64,000 nucleotides of DNA from Streptomyces rishiriensis (GCF_003112535.1 NZ_BEWA01000007.1:62001-126000); one strand, 5' to 3'; counted from the stretch's first letter, positions 28,264 to 37,933 are shown. The notes: a model not told the origin generated them from the sequence alone. Made by a program: numbers and translations.

Positions 28264-29121
28264 ATGGTGGACAACGCACGCAGGCGCAGAACGACTTGGC
28301 CGGTGCGGGCGGCGGCGTCGGCGGCCGGGGCCGCGCTGCTGGTGGGCGGCTGCGGCGCGGGGGGCGGCAAGGCGGCCGGGCCGAGCCCTTCGGCGTCCGG
28401 CCGGTCCGCGACGCCCTCCCCGTCCGGCTCGCCCGCCGCGACGCAGTCCGCCGCCGCGGCGGACGGGAGCACGGCGAAGGCCACGCCGTTCAAGGCGGAC
28501 CCCGCCAAGCTGCCCCGGACGGGGCCGCAGGCCGAGGCACTGGCGCAGGCGGTCGTGCTGCAGCCGCAGGCCTGGGGCTCGGACTTCCGGGCCCAGCGGC
28601 CGGCCGCGAGCACCCCCGGCACCGTCGCCGTGCTCGACGCGGAGTGCCGCTGGCAGCGCCGGCCCCTCCCGAGCACGGTCCTGGCCTCGTCGTCCCGCTA
28701 CAGCGAACAGCCGGGCAGGGGCGGCAAGGGGACGCTGAAGGTGACGGCGGCGGTCACCGTGCACACCAGCGTCCGGGCCGCCGACGAGCAGTTGGCCACC
28801 ACCCTGGAGGAGGCGCTGCGCTGCCGGGATCAGCAGGTCCGTACCGACGAGCGGATCTCCGGACTCGCGTCGGTCGCCACTCCCTACGGTCAGGGCGGCA
28901 ACACCTACGCCGACGACTCGGTGCTGGAGATCGGCTCCTACCTGACCGGGAACAACCCGCAGTCGTACCGCTGGAACGTCGCCCGGCTCGGCTCGGTGAC
29001 CGTGGCGGTGTCCGTGATGGGCGCCCGGGGTTACAAGGACGACGAGTTGACGCGGGCCGCGTCGTACGCCCTCACCACCATGCTCAGCCGGATCGAGTCC
29101 GAGCTCGGGGGGAAGAACTGA
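28264..29121 (+). CDS. Lipoprotein preceding the two receptor-type kinases
   Basis: 285 residues starting MVDNARRRRTTWPVRAAASAA with a lipobox ending LLVGGC near residue 29. A Ser/Pro/Ala-rich spacer (about 30-75) is followed by a folded extracellular region with two cysteines (AECRWQRR and ALRCRDQQ). No enzyme motif is recognised. Its stop overlaps the ATG of the first kinase gene (TGATG), so it belongs to the kinase operon and may help sense or deliver the same signal; that is inference. Confidence 0.85.
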   Translation: MVDNARRRRTTWPVRAAASAAGAALLVGGCGAGGGKAAGPSPSASGRSATPSPSGSPAATQSAAAADGSTAKATPFKADPAKLPRTGPQAEALAQAVVLQPQAWGSDFRAQRPAASTPGTVAVLDAECRWQRRPLPSTVLASSSRYSEQPGRGGKGTLKVTAAVTVHTSVRAADEQLATTLEEALRCRDQQVRTDERISGLASVATPYGQGGNTYADDSVLEIGSYLTGNNPQSYRWNVARLGSVTVAVSVMGARGYKDDELTRAASYALTTMLSRIESELGGKN

Positions 29122-31541
29122 TGGAGCCGCTGCGTTCGTCCGATCCCGCGCGGATCGCGGACCACCGTCTGCTGGGCCGGCTCGGAGCCGGGGGCATGGG
29201 CGTGGTGTACCTGGCGCGCACGCCGGGCGGCGCCCTGGTGGCGCTGAAGGTCCTGCTCGCCGAGTACGCCGAGGAGCCCGGCTTCAAGGAGCGTTTCCGC
29301 CGCGAGGTCGAGGTGGCCCGGCGGGTCGACAGCCCTTGGGCGGTGCCGCTGGTGGACGCCGACCCGGACGCCGAGGCGCCGTGGCTGGCGACCGCGTTCG
29401 TGCCGGGCCCGTCCCTGGGCGAGGCGGTGGTCGCGCACGGCCCGCTGGCGGAGCCCGGCGTGCGGCTGCTCGGCGCCCGGCTGGCCGAGGCGCTGGGCGA
29501 GGTCCACCGGGCCGGTCTGGTCCACCGGGATCTGAAGCCGGGCAATGTGCTGATCGCCCACGACGGCCCCCGCCTCATCGACTTCGGCATCGCCCGCGCG
29601 CCGGAGGACACCGCGCTCACCGCGACCGGGCTGGTCGTCGGCACCCCCGGCTATCTGTCGCCCGAGCAGGCCATGGGCCCCGGCGGCGACGGCATCGGAC
29701 CGGCGAGCGACGTGTTCTCCCTCGGCTGCGTCCTGGCGTTCGCGGCGACCGGCCGGGCGCCGTTCGGCAGGGGGGCGGTCGACGCCCTGCTGTACCGGGC
29801 CGTGCACGACCCGGCGGACCTCGACGGGATCCCGCCCCGGCTGCGCGAGGTGGTGGAGGGCTGCCTGGAGAAGGAGCCGGACCGGCGGCCCGAAGCCGCC
29901 GAGCTGGTAAGGCGGTTGACGGCCGTCGGCGACCCGCGGGTGCCGTCGGCGGCCGACGGCGGCCCGCAGGACGCGGCCTCCGGATGGCTGCCGGAGCCGG
30001 TCGCCCGGCTGATCGCCGAGCGGTCGGCCGCCGCGCTCGCGCTGCCGGACATCGAGCACACCCAGGCCCCGTCCGACGCGCTTCCCGGCTCCGGGCCGGC
30101 AGCACCCGACACGGGCGGGACGTCCGGCTCGGGCCCGGCACCCGACACGGGCGGGACGTCCGGCTCGGGACGGCCGGAGGCCGACACCCACGAGACGTCC
30201 GGCTCGGAGCGAGCCGAAGGCGACACCCACGGGACGTCGAACTCCGAGCGGGCGGACGCCGACACGCACGAGACGTCCGGCTCGGCGGCGGAGACGCAGG
30301 ACGCCCGCCCGGCCGGCCGGCGCCGTTTCCTCCTGCTCGCCGGCGGGGCCGTCGCGCTGGCGGCGGCCGGGGGCGGGGGCTGGTGGGCCGCCGCCCGGGA
30401 CGACGGCACGGGAGACGGCAGCCCCGCCGCCGACGCGCCCTCGCGGCGCCCTGTGCACACCGTCGCGCTGCACGGTGACCTCAGCGGTCCGCAGCGGGAC
30501 ACGGGCAGGGCGCAGGAGCGCGGACTGCGGCTGGCCGTCGCGGAGTTCAACGCGCGCGGCGACGCCCCGTTCACCGTCAAGGTCAGGACCGTCGACGACG
30601 GCGGCGACCCCGCGGCCTCGGCCCGGCTCGCGGCGGAGCTGACAAACGACCCGGCGGTCCTCGCGGTCGTCGGCCCGACGACCGACGCCACGGCGCAGGC
30701 GGCGCTCGCCAAGTACGACTCCGGGCTGCTGCCGGTCGTCGCCGTGTCCCCCGGCGGGATCAGCCTCGTCCTGCAGGGGTTCCGCTCGTTCCTGCTCGGG
30801 CGGCTGCCCGACTCGGTGCTCGGCGTGTATCTCAGCAACTACCTTCGCGGGACGGCCCGCTCGCACAAGGTCGGCCTCGTCGTCGACCGTCCCGCCGGCA
30901 ACTACGGGACGGACCTCGGCACCGCCCTCAGCACCCAGCTCAGCAACGCGCGGCAGCCGCCGGTGCCGGAAGTGGTCAGCGCGATGCGCCGGGACTTCGG
31001 CGCCGCCGTGGACGCGGTGCTCTCCGCCGGCGCCGACTCCGTCTTCTTCGCCGGTCTGCCCGACCGGGGCGCGCTGCTCGCCTCGACGTTGCGGGAGCGC
31101 GCCTTCCGGGGTGCGCGGGTGTCCGGCCCGGCGCTGCTCGACGGCCGTTTCCTGACCCAGGCTCAGGAAGCCGCGGAGGACTGGGTGATGGTGGCCCCCG
31201 TCATCGACGCGACGGGCAAGCCCGAGGCGAAGAAGTTCGCGGCGGCCTACCGCGACCACTGGAAGGAGGCGCCGCCCCGGTACGCGGCGGAGGCCTACGA
31301 CGTGACGGGAATGCTGCTGAAGGCTCTGTCCGGGCTGACGGCGAAGAGCAGGACCCGGAAGAACCTGCTGACGGCCGTGCAGACGGGCAAGTACGAGGGC
31401 ATCACGAAGGCGTTCGCCTTCGAGCAGACCGGCCGGATGGCGAAGACCGGTCTGATGGTCATCGACGGCACCGGCGGCTTCCTCTGGCGGGTCGAGCAGG
31501 GTGACTTCGTGTACGGCGGCCCCGCACCGCTCACGATCTGA
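29121..31541 (+). CDS. Ser/Thr protein kinase fused to an extracellular ABC-type substrate-binding domain (copy 1)
   Basis: 806 residues. The Hanks kinase domain (about 13-275) is complete: LGAGGMGVVY glycine loop at 21-30, catalytic lysine in ALKVLL (K43), HRDLKPGN at 135-142, DFG at 154-156, and TPGYLSPEQA in the activation segment. A linker (about 300-395) contains repeats of the type DTHETSGSE and DTGGTSGSG. One membrane helix follows RRRFLLLAGGAVALAA near 400-420. The outer 380 residues (HTVALHGDLSGPQRDTG to the end) resemble a branched-chain amino-acid-type periplasmic binding protein of the PBP1 class. The ligand is unknown. The start and stop are coupled on both sides by TGATG overlaps. 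Confidence 0.9.
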   Translation: MEPLRSSDPARIADHRLLGRLGAGGMGVVYLARTPGGALVALKVLLAEYAEEPGFKERFRREVEVARRVDSPWAVPLVDADPDAEAPWLATAFVPGPSLGEAVVAHGPLAEPGVRLLGARLAEALGEVHRAGLVHRDLKPGNVLIAHDGPRLIDFGIARAPEDTALTATGLVVGTPGYLSPEQAMGPGGDGIGPASDVFSLGCVLAFAATGRAPFGRGAVDALLYRAVHDPADLDGIPPRLREVVEGCLEKEPDRRPEAAELVRRLTAVGDPRVPSAADGGPQDAASGWLPEPVARLIAERSAAALALPDIEHTQAPSDALPGSGPAAPDTGGTSGSGPAPDTGGTSGSGRPEADTHETSGSERAEGDTHGTSNSERADADTHETSGSAAETQDARPAGRRRFLLLAGGAVALAAAGGGGWWAAARDDGTGDGSPAADAPSRRPVHTVALHGDLSGPQRDTGRAQERGLRLAVAEFNARGDAPFTVKVRTVDDGGDPAASARLAAELTNDPAVLAVVGPTTDATAQAALAKYDSGLLPVVAVSPGGISLVLQGFRSFLLGRLPDSVLGVYLSNYLRGTARSHKVGLVVDRPAGNYGTDLGTALSTQLSNARQPPVPEVVSAMRRDFGAAVDAVLSAGADSVFFAGLPDRGALLASTLRERAFRGARVSGPALLDGRFLTQAQEAAEDWVMVAPVIDATGKPEAKKFAAAYRDHWKEAPPRYAAEAYDVTGMLLKALSGLTAKSRTRKNLLTAVQTGKYEGITKAFAFEQTGRMAKTGLMVIDGTGGFLWRVEQGDFVYGGPAPLTI

Positions 31542-33955
31542 TGGAGCCGCTGCGCTCCGGCGACCCGTCCCGGCTGGGTCGCTACCGTCTGCTGCGGCGG
31601 CTGGGCGCCGGCGGCATGGGCGTCGTCTTCCTGGCCCGTGCGCCGGGCGGGGGGATCGCCGCGGTCAAGACGGTCCGTGCCTCGTACGCCGAGGAGCCGG
31701 GCTTCCGGGCCCGGTTCCGCCGCGAGGTGGAGGTCGCCCGGCGGGTGGACAGCCCGTGGGTGGTCCCGCTGCTGGACGCGGACGCCGACGCGGAGACGCC
31801 GTGGCTGGCGACCGCGTACGTCGCGGGCCCGTCGCTCGCCGAGACGGTGGACGTCTTCGGACCGCTCGCCCCCGCCTCCGTGCGGGTGCTGGGCCTGCGG
31901 CTGGCCGAGGCGCTCGCCGCGGTGCACGCGGCCGGGCTCGTGCACCGCGACGTGAAGCCGGGCAACGTCCTGCTGGCCCCGGACGGGCCCCGGCTCATCG
32001 ACTTCGGCATCGCCCGGGCCCCGGAGGCCACCGCGCTCACCTCCAGCGGTGTGATCGTCGGCTCGCCCGGCTTTCTCTCGCCGGAGCAGGCGCGGGCGCG
32101 GGGCGGGGAGATCGGCCCGCCCAGCGACGTGTTCTCGCTGGCCTGCGTGCTGGCGTTCGCCGCGACCGGAGTGCGGCCGTTCGGCGGCGGCGGGGCGGCC
32201 GGCATGCTGCTGCGCACGGTCTACGAGGAGCCGGACCCCGCCGCGATCCCGGACGAGCAGGCCACGCTGCTCCGAGCCTGTCTGCACAAGGACCCGGCCC
32301 GCCGCCCCACCCTCGCCCACCTGCACGGGGCACTCGAAGAGCGACCCCGGAGAGCGGAAGGAGCGGAGGGAGCTGAGGGAGAGGCAGGAGGGGCCGGAGG
32401 GACAAGGGGGACCGGAAGGGCAGGCGGCGCAGGAGGCACCGCAGGCACGGCAGGCACGGCAGGGGCGGCAGGCGCAGGAGGCGCAGGAGGCGCAGGAGGC
32501 GCGGGGCGAAGAGGGGATGCGGCCGGGCAGCCGGGCTGGCTGCCCGCGTCGGTCACCCGACTGATCAACGACCGGTCCGCCGCCGTGCTCGCCATCGGCG
32601 CCATCGAGCCGACCCAGCTGTCCGCGCCCGCGAACCCGGCGTCCCCCCTGTCTCCTGACTCCCCTGCGCCCCCGGTGTCGCCGGAAGCCGTGACGATGAC
32701 GGCCGCCACTGCTGCCCCGCCCGCCGCGCCCACCGCGCCGGGCCTGCGCCGCCGCGGATTCCTGCGCCTCGGCTCCACGGCCGGGGTCCTGGCGGCGGGC
32801 GGCGGTGCGTGGTGGTGGAGCACCCGCCCCGGAACGGCGACTTCACCTCCGTCCGCCCGAGGGCCGCGCCCCGAAGTCGTCGTGGCGTTCCACGGCGACC
32901 TGACCGGTGCCCACAGGGAGAGCGGAAACGCCCAGCTCAACGGTGCCCGACTGGCCGTCGAACAGGTCAACGGCCAGAGCAGCCGCCCCTTCCGCGTGAA
33001 GCTGCTCCCCTACGACGACGGCGGCGCACCGGCCCGGGCCGGCAGCCTGGCCTGGCAGCTCACCGGGAACCCGGCCGTCCTGGCGGTCCTCGGGCCCACC
33101 ACCGACGCGTGCTTCCTCAGCTCCGAGGCCGCTTACACCAAAGCCGCGATGCCGGTGGTGTCGGTCTCGGTGGGCGTCGACACCCTGACCGATTCGTTCG
33201 GACCCAACGTTTTCCACTCCCATGCCGCGCTGCACGTCAAGGACGACCTGTTCGCCGCCCCCTGCGTCCGCTATCTCAGCAACCACGCCGACGCGCGCAA
33301 GGTGTTCCTGGTGGACGACCGGGCGCAGGGCGACCTCGCCTGGACGCTGTGCGACCAGACCCAGCGCGCACTGCGCCAGGCCGGCCGGGGCTCGACGCTG
33401 ACCGTCGTCCCCGCCGGGAAGACCGACTACGCGGCGCTGGCCGCGGCGGTGCTGGCCGCGGGCGCGGACGCCGTGCTGAGCACGGGCGACGCGGCACGGA
33501 CCGCCGGACTGGCGTCCGCCCTGCACGCCGCCGGGTTCACCGGAACCCGCATCGCGACGGAACGCGCCTTCGGCCCCGCGTTCCTCACCGCCGCCGGCGC
33601 GGCCGCGAACGGCTGGGTCCTCGCGACCTCCTTCGTCGACCCCGCGGTCCGCTCCTCCGCCCGGGCCTTCGCCGCCGCCTACCGCCGCCGGTTCGGGGCC
33701 GCCCCGGGCTGGTACGCGGCGGAGGCCTACGACGCCGTGATGTTCCTGGCGGAGGCGTGCGCGCAGGACGGCACGGCGCTGAGGGAGCGCGGTGCGATCG
33801 CCCGCAGGCTCCGCGAGGTCTCCCACACCGGGATCACCCGCACCGTCAGGTACGTGCAGAGCTACGGCTACAACCACGACGCGATGTTCGACTACCAGGT
33901 CGCCGACGGCGGGTTCCGCTACCTCGGGCAGTACATGGAGGCCGCGGTCTCGTGA
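31541..33955 (+). CDS. Ser/Thr protein kinase fused to an extracellular ABC-type substrate-binding domain (copy 2)
   Basis: 804 residues, a clear paralogue of the preceding gene and coupled to it by TGATG. Kinase motifs are intact: LGAGGMGVVF, AAVKTV (lysine at residue 43), HRDVKPGN, DFG and SPGFLSPEQA. The linker is different: an Ala/Gly/Thr-rich run of GAGG and GTAGTAG repeats (about 285-325). One membrane helix (about 405-425) leads to a PBP1-like domain (EVVVAFHGDLTGAHRESG onwards). The two receptor domains align along their length but differ in sequence, so the ligands may differ. It ends the operon. Confidence 0.9.
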   Translation: MEPLRSGDPSRLGRYRLLRRLGAGGMGVVFLARAPGGGIAAVKTVRASYAEEPGFRARFRREVEVARRVDSPWVVPLLDADADAETPWLATAYVAGPSLAETVDVFGPLAPASVRVLGLRLAEALAAVHAAGLVHRDVKPGNVLLAPDGPRLIDFGIARAPEATALTSSGVIVGSPGFLSPEQARARGGEIGPPSDVFSLACVLAFAATGVRPFGGGGAAGMLLRTVYEEPDPAAIPDEQATLLRACLHKDPARRPTLAHLHGALEERPRRAEGAEGAEGEAGGAGGTRGTGRAGGAGGTAGTAGTAGAAGAGGAGGAGGAGRRGDAAGQPGWLPASVTRLINDRSAAVLAIGAIEPTQLSAPANPASPLSPDSPAPPVSPEAVTMTAATAAPPAAPTAPGLRRRGFLRLGSTAGVLAAGGGAWWWSTRPGTATSPPSARGPRPEVVVAFHGDLTGAHRESGNAQLNGARLAVEQVNGQSSRPFRVKLLPYDDGGAPARAGSLAWQLTGNPAVLAVLGPTTDACFLSSEAAYTKAAMPVVSVSVGVDTLTDSFGPNVFHSHAALHVKDDLFAAPCVRYLSNHADARKVFLVDDRAQGDLAWTLCDQTQRALRQAGRGSTLTVVPAGKTDYAALAAAVLAAGADAVLSTGDAARTAGLASALHAAGFTGTRIATERAFGPAFLTAAGAAANGWVLATSFVDPAVRSSARAFAAAYRRRFGAAPGWYAAEAYDAVMFLAEACAQDGTALRERGAIARRLREVSHTGITRTVRYVQSYGYNHDAMFDYQVADGGFRYLGQYMEAAVS

Positions 33956-33985
33956 GGCGCGTCGCCGCCGAGGCGGCCGCCGCCG

Positions 33986-35458
33986 TCACTCCGCGTCGGC
34001 GACGACCGATCCGACGCGCTCGGCGAGGCCCGGATCGCGCCGGACCAGGAGGGCCGCGTAACCGACGGCGGCGAGCAGGGCGGCCAGCGCCGCGTACGGG
34101 AACCAGCTGTACGGCGCGGGCTGTCCGGGCTTGGCGAGGTAGTACAGCGGGATCAGGACGGCGAGCGTGCCGACCGCGGGCAGCACCACGTGCCGCACGA
34201 TCCTGAACTCCTGCGGACGGTACCTGCGGTAGTACAGCGGCAGCGCGATGTTGGACGCGAGGTAGACCAGCAGGATCAGGATGGCGCCCAGGCTCGACGA
34301 CTCGGCGAAGAACACCACCGGGTTCATGGGACCGCCGTCCTCCCCGAGCACATGACCCGCACCCCAGCCGACGATGATCAGCAGCGCGGTCGCGGCGAAG
34401 GTGACGATCGCGTTGTTCGGCGTGCGGCGCGTGGGGTGCACATAGCCGAAGAAGGACGGCAGCAGCCCCTCGCGTCCGGCGTTGAACACCAGCCTGGCCT
34501 GGGAGTTGATGCCCGCGACCAGCACGCCGAGCGTGGAGGTCAGCCCGCCGACGTAGGCGAGGACGGCGAGCGTCCCGAGGGTGTGCTGGGCGACGTCGAC
34601 GAAGGGGATCCGGGAGTCGCCGAGCCGCTGCACGTCGTAGCCGAAGCCGGTGACCGTGGCGTAGGAGAAGAGGATGTAGCTCACCGTCATGATCGCGACG
34701 GAGGAGAACACGGCGCGGCCGACGTTGCGCCGCGGGTTCTCCGTCTCCTCGGCCAGCGCCGCCGAGTTCTCCCAGCCGATGAACAGGTACACCGCCAGCG
34801 GGAAGCCCGCCGCGAGGCCCTTGACGCCGTGGGTGAGGCGGGAGGGCAGGAACGGGGCCGCGGAGAGGTCGCCGCGGTGTTCGACGAGCGTCGCGACCGA
34901 CACGACGACCAGCACGAGCATCTCGACGCCGAAGAAGTAGCCGGCCCACTTGGTGGACACGCCGATCCCGCGCAGCATCAGCACCACCGACAGGCCGGTC
35001 AGCAGCACCGTCCAGATGATCCACGGCAGGTCGACGCCGGTGTAGTGGTTCAGGGTGATCTGCATGAACCCGCCGGAGATCGCGATGACGGAGGCCATCG
35101 CGATGATGTAGCCGAGTCCGGCGAGCAGAGCCGTGGTGACGGCGCTGACCGGCCCGAACGTCTTGCCGACGAAGGTGGTGAAGCTGCCCGCCGAGGGGTG
35201 GGCCCGGGAGAACTCGGCCAGCGTGTTGCCGAACAGCGCGACCGCCGCGCCCGCCGCGACGATGGTCAGCGGGGAGGCGACGCCCGCGGTGGTGGCGAGG
35301 AACGCGAAGCCGAAGAAGAAGCTCATGGCGGGGCCGACGTTGGCCATCGTGGCGGCGGCGATGTCGGCCATGCCGAGGACGCCGCCGCGCAGCCGCTGGG
35401 GCGTGCCGCCGGCGCGACCCGACGTCGGCGCCGGTCCGACGGGTCCGTGGTGGGGCAT
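33986..35458 (-). CDS. APC superfamily amino-acid permease
   Basis: 490 residues with about twelve hydrophobic segments. It begins with a polar N-terminus, then GVLGMADIAAATMANVGPAMSFFFGF, where APC helix 1 usually has the substrate-binding glycines. Helix 6 is recognisable in YLFIGWENSAALAEETENPRRNV, with the common GxE..EETxNP pattern. AAGGAG lies 12 nt before the ATG complementary to 35456-35458. The GntR gene upstream on the same strand is 22 bp away and probably co-transcribed with it. The substrate is unknown. Confidence 0.88.
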   Translation of the reverse strand: MPHHGPVGPAPTSGRAGGTPQRLRGGVLGMADIAAATMANVGPAMSFFFGFAFLATTAGVASPLTIVAAGAAVALFGNTLAEFSRAHPSAGSFTTFVGKTFGPVSAVTTALLAGLGYIIAMASVIAISGGFMQITLNHYTGVDLPWIIWTVLLTGLSVVLMLRGIGVSTKWAGYFFGVEMLVLVVVSVATLVEHRGDLSAAPFLPSRLTHGVKGLAAGFPLAVYLFIGWENSAALAEETENPRRNVGRAVFSSVAIMTVSYILFSYATVTGFGYDVQRLGDSRIPFVDVAQHTLGTLAVLAYVGGLTSTLGVLVAGINSQARLVFNAGREGLLPSFFGYVHPTRRTPNNAIVTFAATALLIIVGWGAGHVLGEDGGPMNPVVFFAESSSLGAILILLVYLASNIALPLYYRRYRPQEFRIVRHVVLPAVGTLAVLIPLYYLAKPGQPAPYSWFPYAALAALLAAVGYAALLVRRDPGLAERVGSVVADAE

Positions 35459-35480
35459 GGCGACAGCTCCTTCGAAGAGG

Positions 35481-36215
35481 TCAGCGCGGTCCGGCGTGCC
35501 GGTGCGCCTTCACCGCTCGTACCGCCGGGTCCATCGCGCCGCGGGCGAGTTCGTCGAGCAGGTCGGCGTGGCAGCGGTTGCGGGCCCGCACGTGCGCGGG
35601 GGCCGGCGCGGGCCCCAGCAGGCACTGCCGGCCGAGCAGGTCGGCGGCGAACTCCCGGATCCCGGCGCCGCCGAGCGCCTGCGCGAGGTCGAGGTGGAAG
35701 CGCGTCTCCAGTTCGAGCAGCTGAGCCGGGTCGTCGGTCAGGTCCATCTCCTGGACCAGCGCCCGCAGCCCGTCGAGCGGACCGTCGAGCGGGCCGCCGG
35801 GAAGCTCGCCGGGAAGTTCGCCGGTGAGTTCGCCGGCGGCGTGTGCGACGAGCCCGCACTCGAGCAGCAGGTGGAACGCGTCCAGCGCGGCCGCCTCCTC
35901 CGCGTCGTACATCACGGCGACGACGGCGTCCCAGTCCGTCGCGACGAAGGTGCCGCCCGCCCGGCCACGACGGCGGTCGAGCAGGCCGTCCTGGCACATG
36001 GCCTCCAGCGCCCGGCGCACGGTGATCTCACTGATACCGAGCTCCTCGGCGAGGACGCCCGCGTCCGGCAGCCGGTCCCCCGGCGCCACCGAGCCCAGAC
36101 GCACCCGCAGGGCGATCCGGGACCGGACCAGCTCCGCCCCCGTGGGGCCCCGGCCGGCGAGGACGCGCGTGTCCCAGCCGGTGTAGGGGCCGAACTTGCC
36201 CGCTGCATTCACCAC
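35481..36215 (-). CDS. GntR family (FadR-type) transcriptional regulator
   Basis: 244 residues. The winged helix is at about 28-95, with APGDRLPDAGVLAEELGISEITVRRALEAMCQDGLL typical of the GntR class. The C-terminal helical FCD-like domain follows (HLLLECGLVAHAAGEL onwards), but with an extra GELTGELPGELPGGPLDGPLDG repeat that looks like a slippage expansion. It is divergent from the amino-acid permease at 36409, and the gap holds a perfect palindrome, so it probably controls both flanking permease genes. Confidence 0.9.
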   Translation of the reverse strand: MVNAAGKFGPYTGWDTRVLAGRGPTGAELVRSRIALRVRLGSVAPGDRLPDAGVLAEELGISEITVRRALEAMCQDGLLDRRRGRAGGTFVATDWDAVVAVMYDAEEAAALDAFHLLLECGLVAHAAGELTGELPGELPGGPLDGPLDGLRALVQEMDLTDDPAQLLELETRFHLDLAQALGGAGIREFAADLLGRQCLLGPAPAPAHVRARNRCHADLLDELARGAMDPAVRAVKAHRHAGPR

Positions 36216-36322
36216 GGCGCCACCCTAACGGCCTGCCGAACGGGGTCACGGTGTGGTCCACAGAGGGCTCCCGGAAAGGTGGGGTCCGTGCTGCACGAAA
36301 AATAGAGCAAGGTGAACACTTA

Positions 36323-36335
36323 AACAAGTCTTGTT
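36323..36335. promoter_or_regulatory. Palindrome at the divergent GntR/permease promoter
   Basis: AACAAG-T-CTTGTT is a perfect 6-1-6 inverted repeat. It overlaps TTGTTC (36331-36336), a possible -35, with TAATTT (36355-36360) 18 bp later as -10 for the permease. The surrounding 36290-36365 is distinctly AT-rich for this genome. Confidence 0.55.
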
Positions 36336-36408
36336 CTTTTGGATCGTACTGAACTAATTTCCAGACGCCCCCCAGGTCCGTACTCCCCGTCCGTCCGCCC
36401 TCCCCTCC

Positions 36409-37878
36409 ATGGATGTCGAGATGACCACAACCGTCCCCAAGACCCCTCCCACCGAGTCCGGTGAGCCCGGCGAGTCCGGCGGCCTCCAGGCCGGACTCAA
36501 GAACCGCCACCTGTCGATGATCGCGATCGGCGGAGTCATCGGCGCCGGCCTGTTCGTCGGCTCCGGCTCCGGCATCGCCGCCGCGGGCCCCGGCATCCTC
36601 GTCTCCTACGCGCTCGTCGGCGTCCTCGTCGTCCTCGTGATGCGCATGCTCGGCGAGATGGCCGCGGCCAACCCGACCTCCGGCTCGTTCTCCGCCTACG
36701 CGGACCGCGCGCTCGGCCGCTGGGCGGGCTTCACCATCGGCTGGCTGTACTGGTTCTTCTGGGTCGTCGTGCTCGCCGTGGAGGCGACCGCCGGGGCCAA
36801 GATCCTGGCCGGCTGGATCCCCGCCGTGCCCCAGTGGGGCTGGGCCCTGATCGTCATGATCGTCCTGACGGCCACCAACCTCGCCTCGGTCAGCTCCTAC
36901 GGCGAGTTCGAGTTCTGGTTCGCCGGCATCAAGGTCGTCGCCATCGCCGCGTTCATCGTGGTCGGCGGCCTCGCGATCTTCGGACTGCTCCCCGGCTCCG
37001 ACCACCCGGCGAGCGGCTTCTCCAACCTCACCGCGCACGGCGGGTTCCTGCCGCACGGCCCCGGAGCCATCCTCACCGGCGTCCTGATGGTCGTCTTCTC
37101 CTTCATGGGCAGCGAGATCGTCACCCTCGCCGCGGGCGAGACCGCCGACCCGCGCGCCGCCGTCACCAAGGCGACCAACAGCGTGATCTGGCGGATCGCG
37201 GTGTTCTACCTGGGCTCGATCCTGATCGTGGTGTCCCTGCTGCGCTGGAACGACCCGGCGATCCTCAAGGACGGCTCGTACGTCGCCGCCCTGAGCTCCA
37301 TCGGCATCCCGCACGCGGCCCAGATCATGAACACCATCGTGCTGACCTCGGTGCTTTCCTGCCTCAACTCCGGCCTGTACACCGCCTCACGCATGGCCTT
37401 CTCGCTCGGCCGCCGCAACGACGCCCCGGCCGCCTTCGGCAAGACCAGCGGCCGCGGCGTCCCGCGCCCGGCCATCCTCGCCTCGGTGGTCTTCGGCTTC
37501 GTCGCGGTCGCCTTCAACTACCTCTGGCCCGACACGGTCTTCCAGTTCCTGCTCAACTCCTCCGGCGCGATCGCCCTGTTCGTGTGGCTGGTGATCTGCT
37601 TCTCCCAACTGCGGATGCGCAAGATCATCGAGCGCGAGTCACCGGAGAAGCTGGTCGTGCGCATGTGGCTCTACCCCTACCTGACCTGGGCGACCATCGC
37701 CCTGATCACCTTCGTCCTCGGCTACATGCTCACCGACACGGCCGACGGCGGCGGCCGCGACCAGGTGGTCCTGTCCACGGCGGTGGCCATCGCGGTGGTG
37801 GTCTTCGCGGTGGTCCGCGGACGCCTGACGGGGAAGGACAAGACCCGGGAAGCCGCCGACCCGGCCCGCGTGTCCTGA
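36409..37878 (+). CDS. Amino-acid permease, GABA/asparagine (AAT) type
   Basis: 489 residues, twelve hydrophobic segments. Helix 1 has HLSMIAIGGVIGAGLFVGSGS, the AAT-family hallmark. The following segments have MLGEMAAANPTSGSFSAYADRALG, and helix 6 is FSFMGSEIVTLAAGETADPRAAV. This fits the GabP/AnsP/CycA group of proton symporters for amino acids; which amino acid cannot be told. Two starts are possible, ATG at 36409 or 36421, neither with a good ribosome site. A 15-bp hairpin follows the stop. Confidence 0.9.
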   Translation: MDVEMTTTVPKTPPTESGEPGESGGLQAGLKNRHLSMIAIGGVIGAGLFVGSGSGIAAAGPGILVSYALVGVLVVLVMRMLGEMAAANPTSGSFSAYADRALGRWAGFTIGWLYWFFWVVVLAVEATAGAKILAGWIPAVPQWGWALIVMIVLTATNLASVSSYGEFEFWFAGIKVVAIAAFIVVGGLAIFGLLPGSDHPASGFSNLTAHGGFLPHGPGAILTGVLMVVFSFMGSEIVTLAAGETADPRAAVTKATNSVIWRIAVFYLGSILIVVSLLRWNDPAILKDGSYVAALSSIGIPHAAQIMNTIVLTSVLSCLNSGLYTASRMAFSLGRRNDAPAAFGKTSGRGVPRPAILASVVFGFVAVAFNYLWPDTVFQFLLNSSGAIALFVWLVICFSQLRMRKIIERESPEKLVVRMWLYPYLTWATIALITFVLGYMLTDTADGGGRDQVVLSTAVAIAVVVFAVVRGRLTGKDKTREAADPARVS

Positions 37879-37896
37879 CGCTCACGGACGGCAGAC

Positions 37897-37933
37897 GGGA
37901 GGGCCGGCGCCGATACCGGGCGCCGGCCCTCCC
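37897..37933 (+). terminator. Strong terminator hairpin after the permease
   Basis: GGGAGGGCCGGCGCC (37897-37911) pairs perfectly with GGCGCCGGCCCTCCC (37919-37933), 19 bp after the stop. It marks the left border of the accessory region. Confidence 0.85.

Noticed and set aside
28296..29120. Extension of the first kinase upstream through the lipoprotein gene in another frame
   Set aside because: The upstream residues are low-complexity; the ATG at 29121 starts directly with the usual kinase N-terminus and is coupled to the lipoprotein stop.
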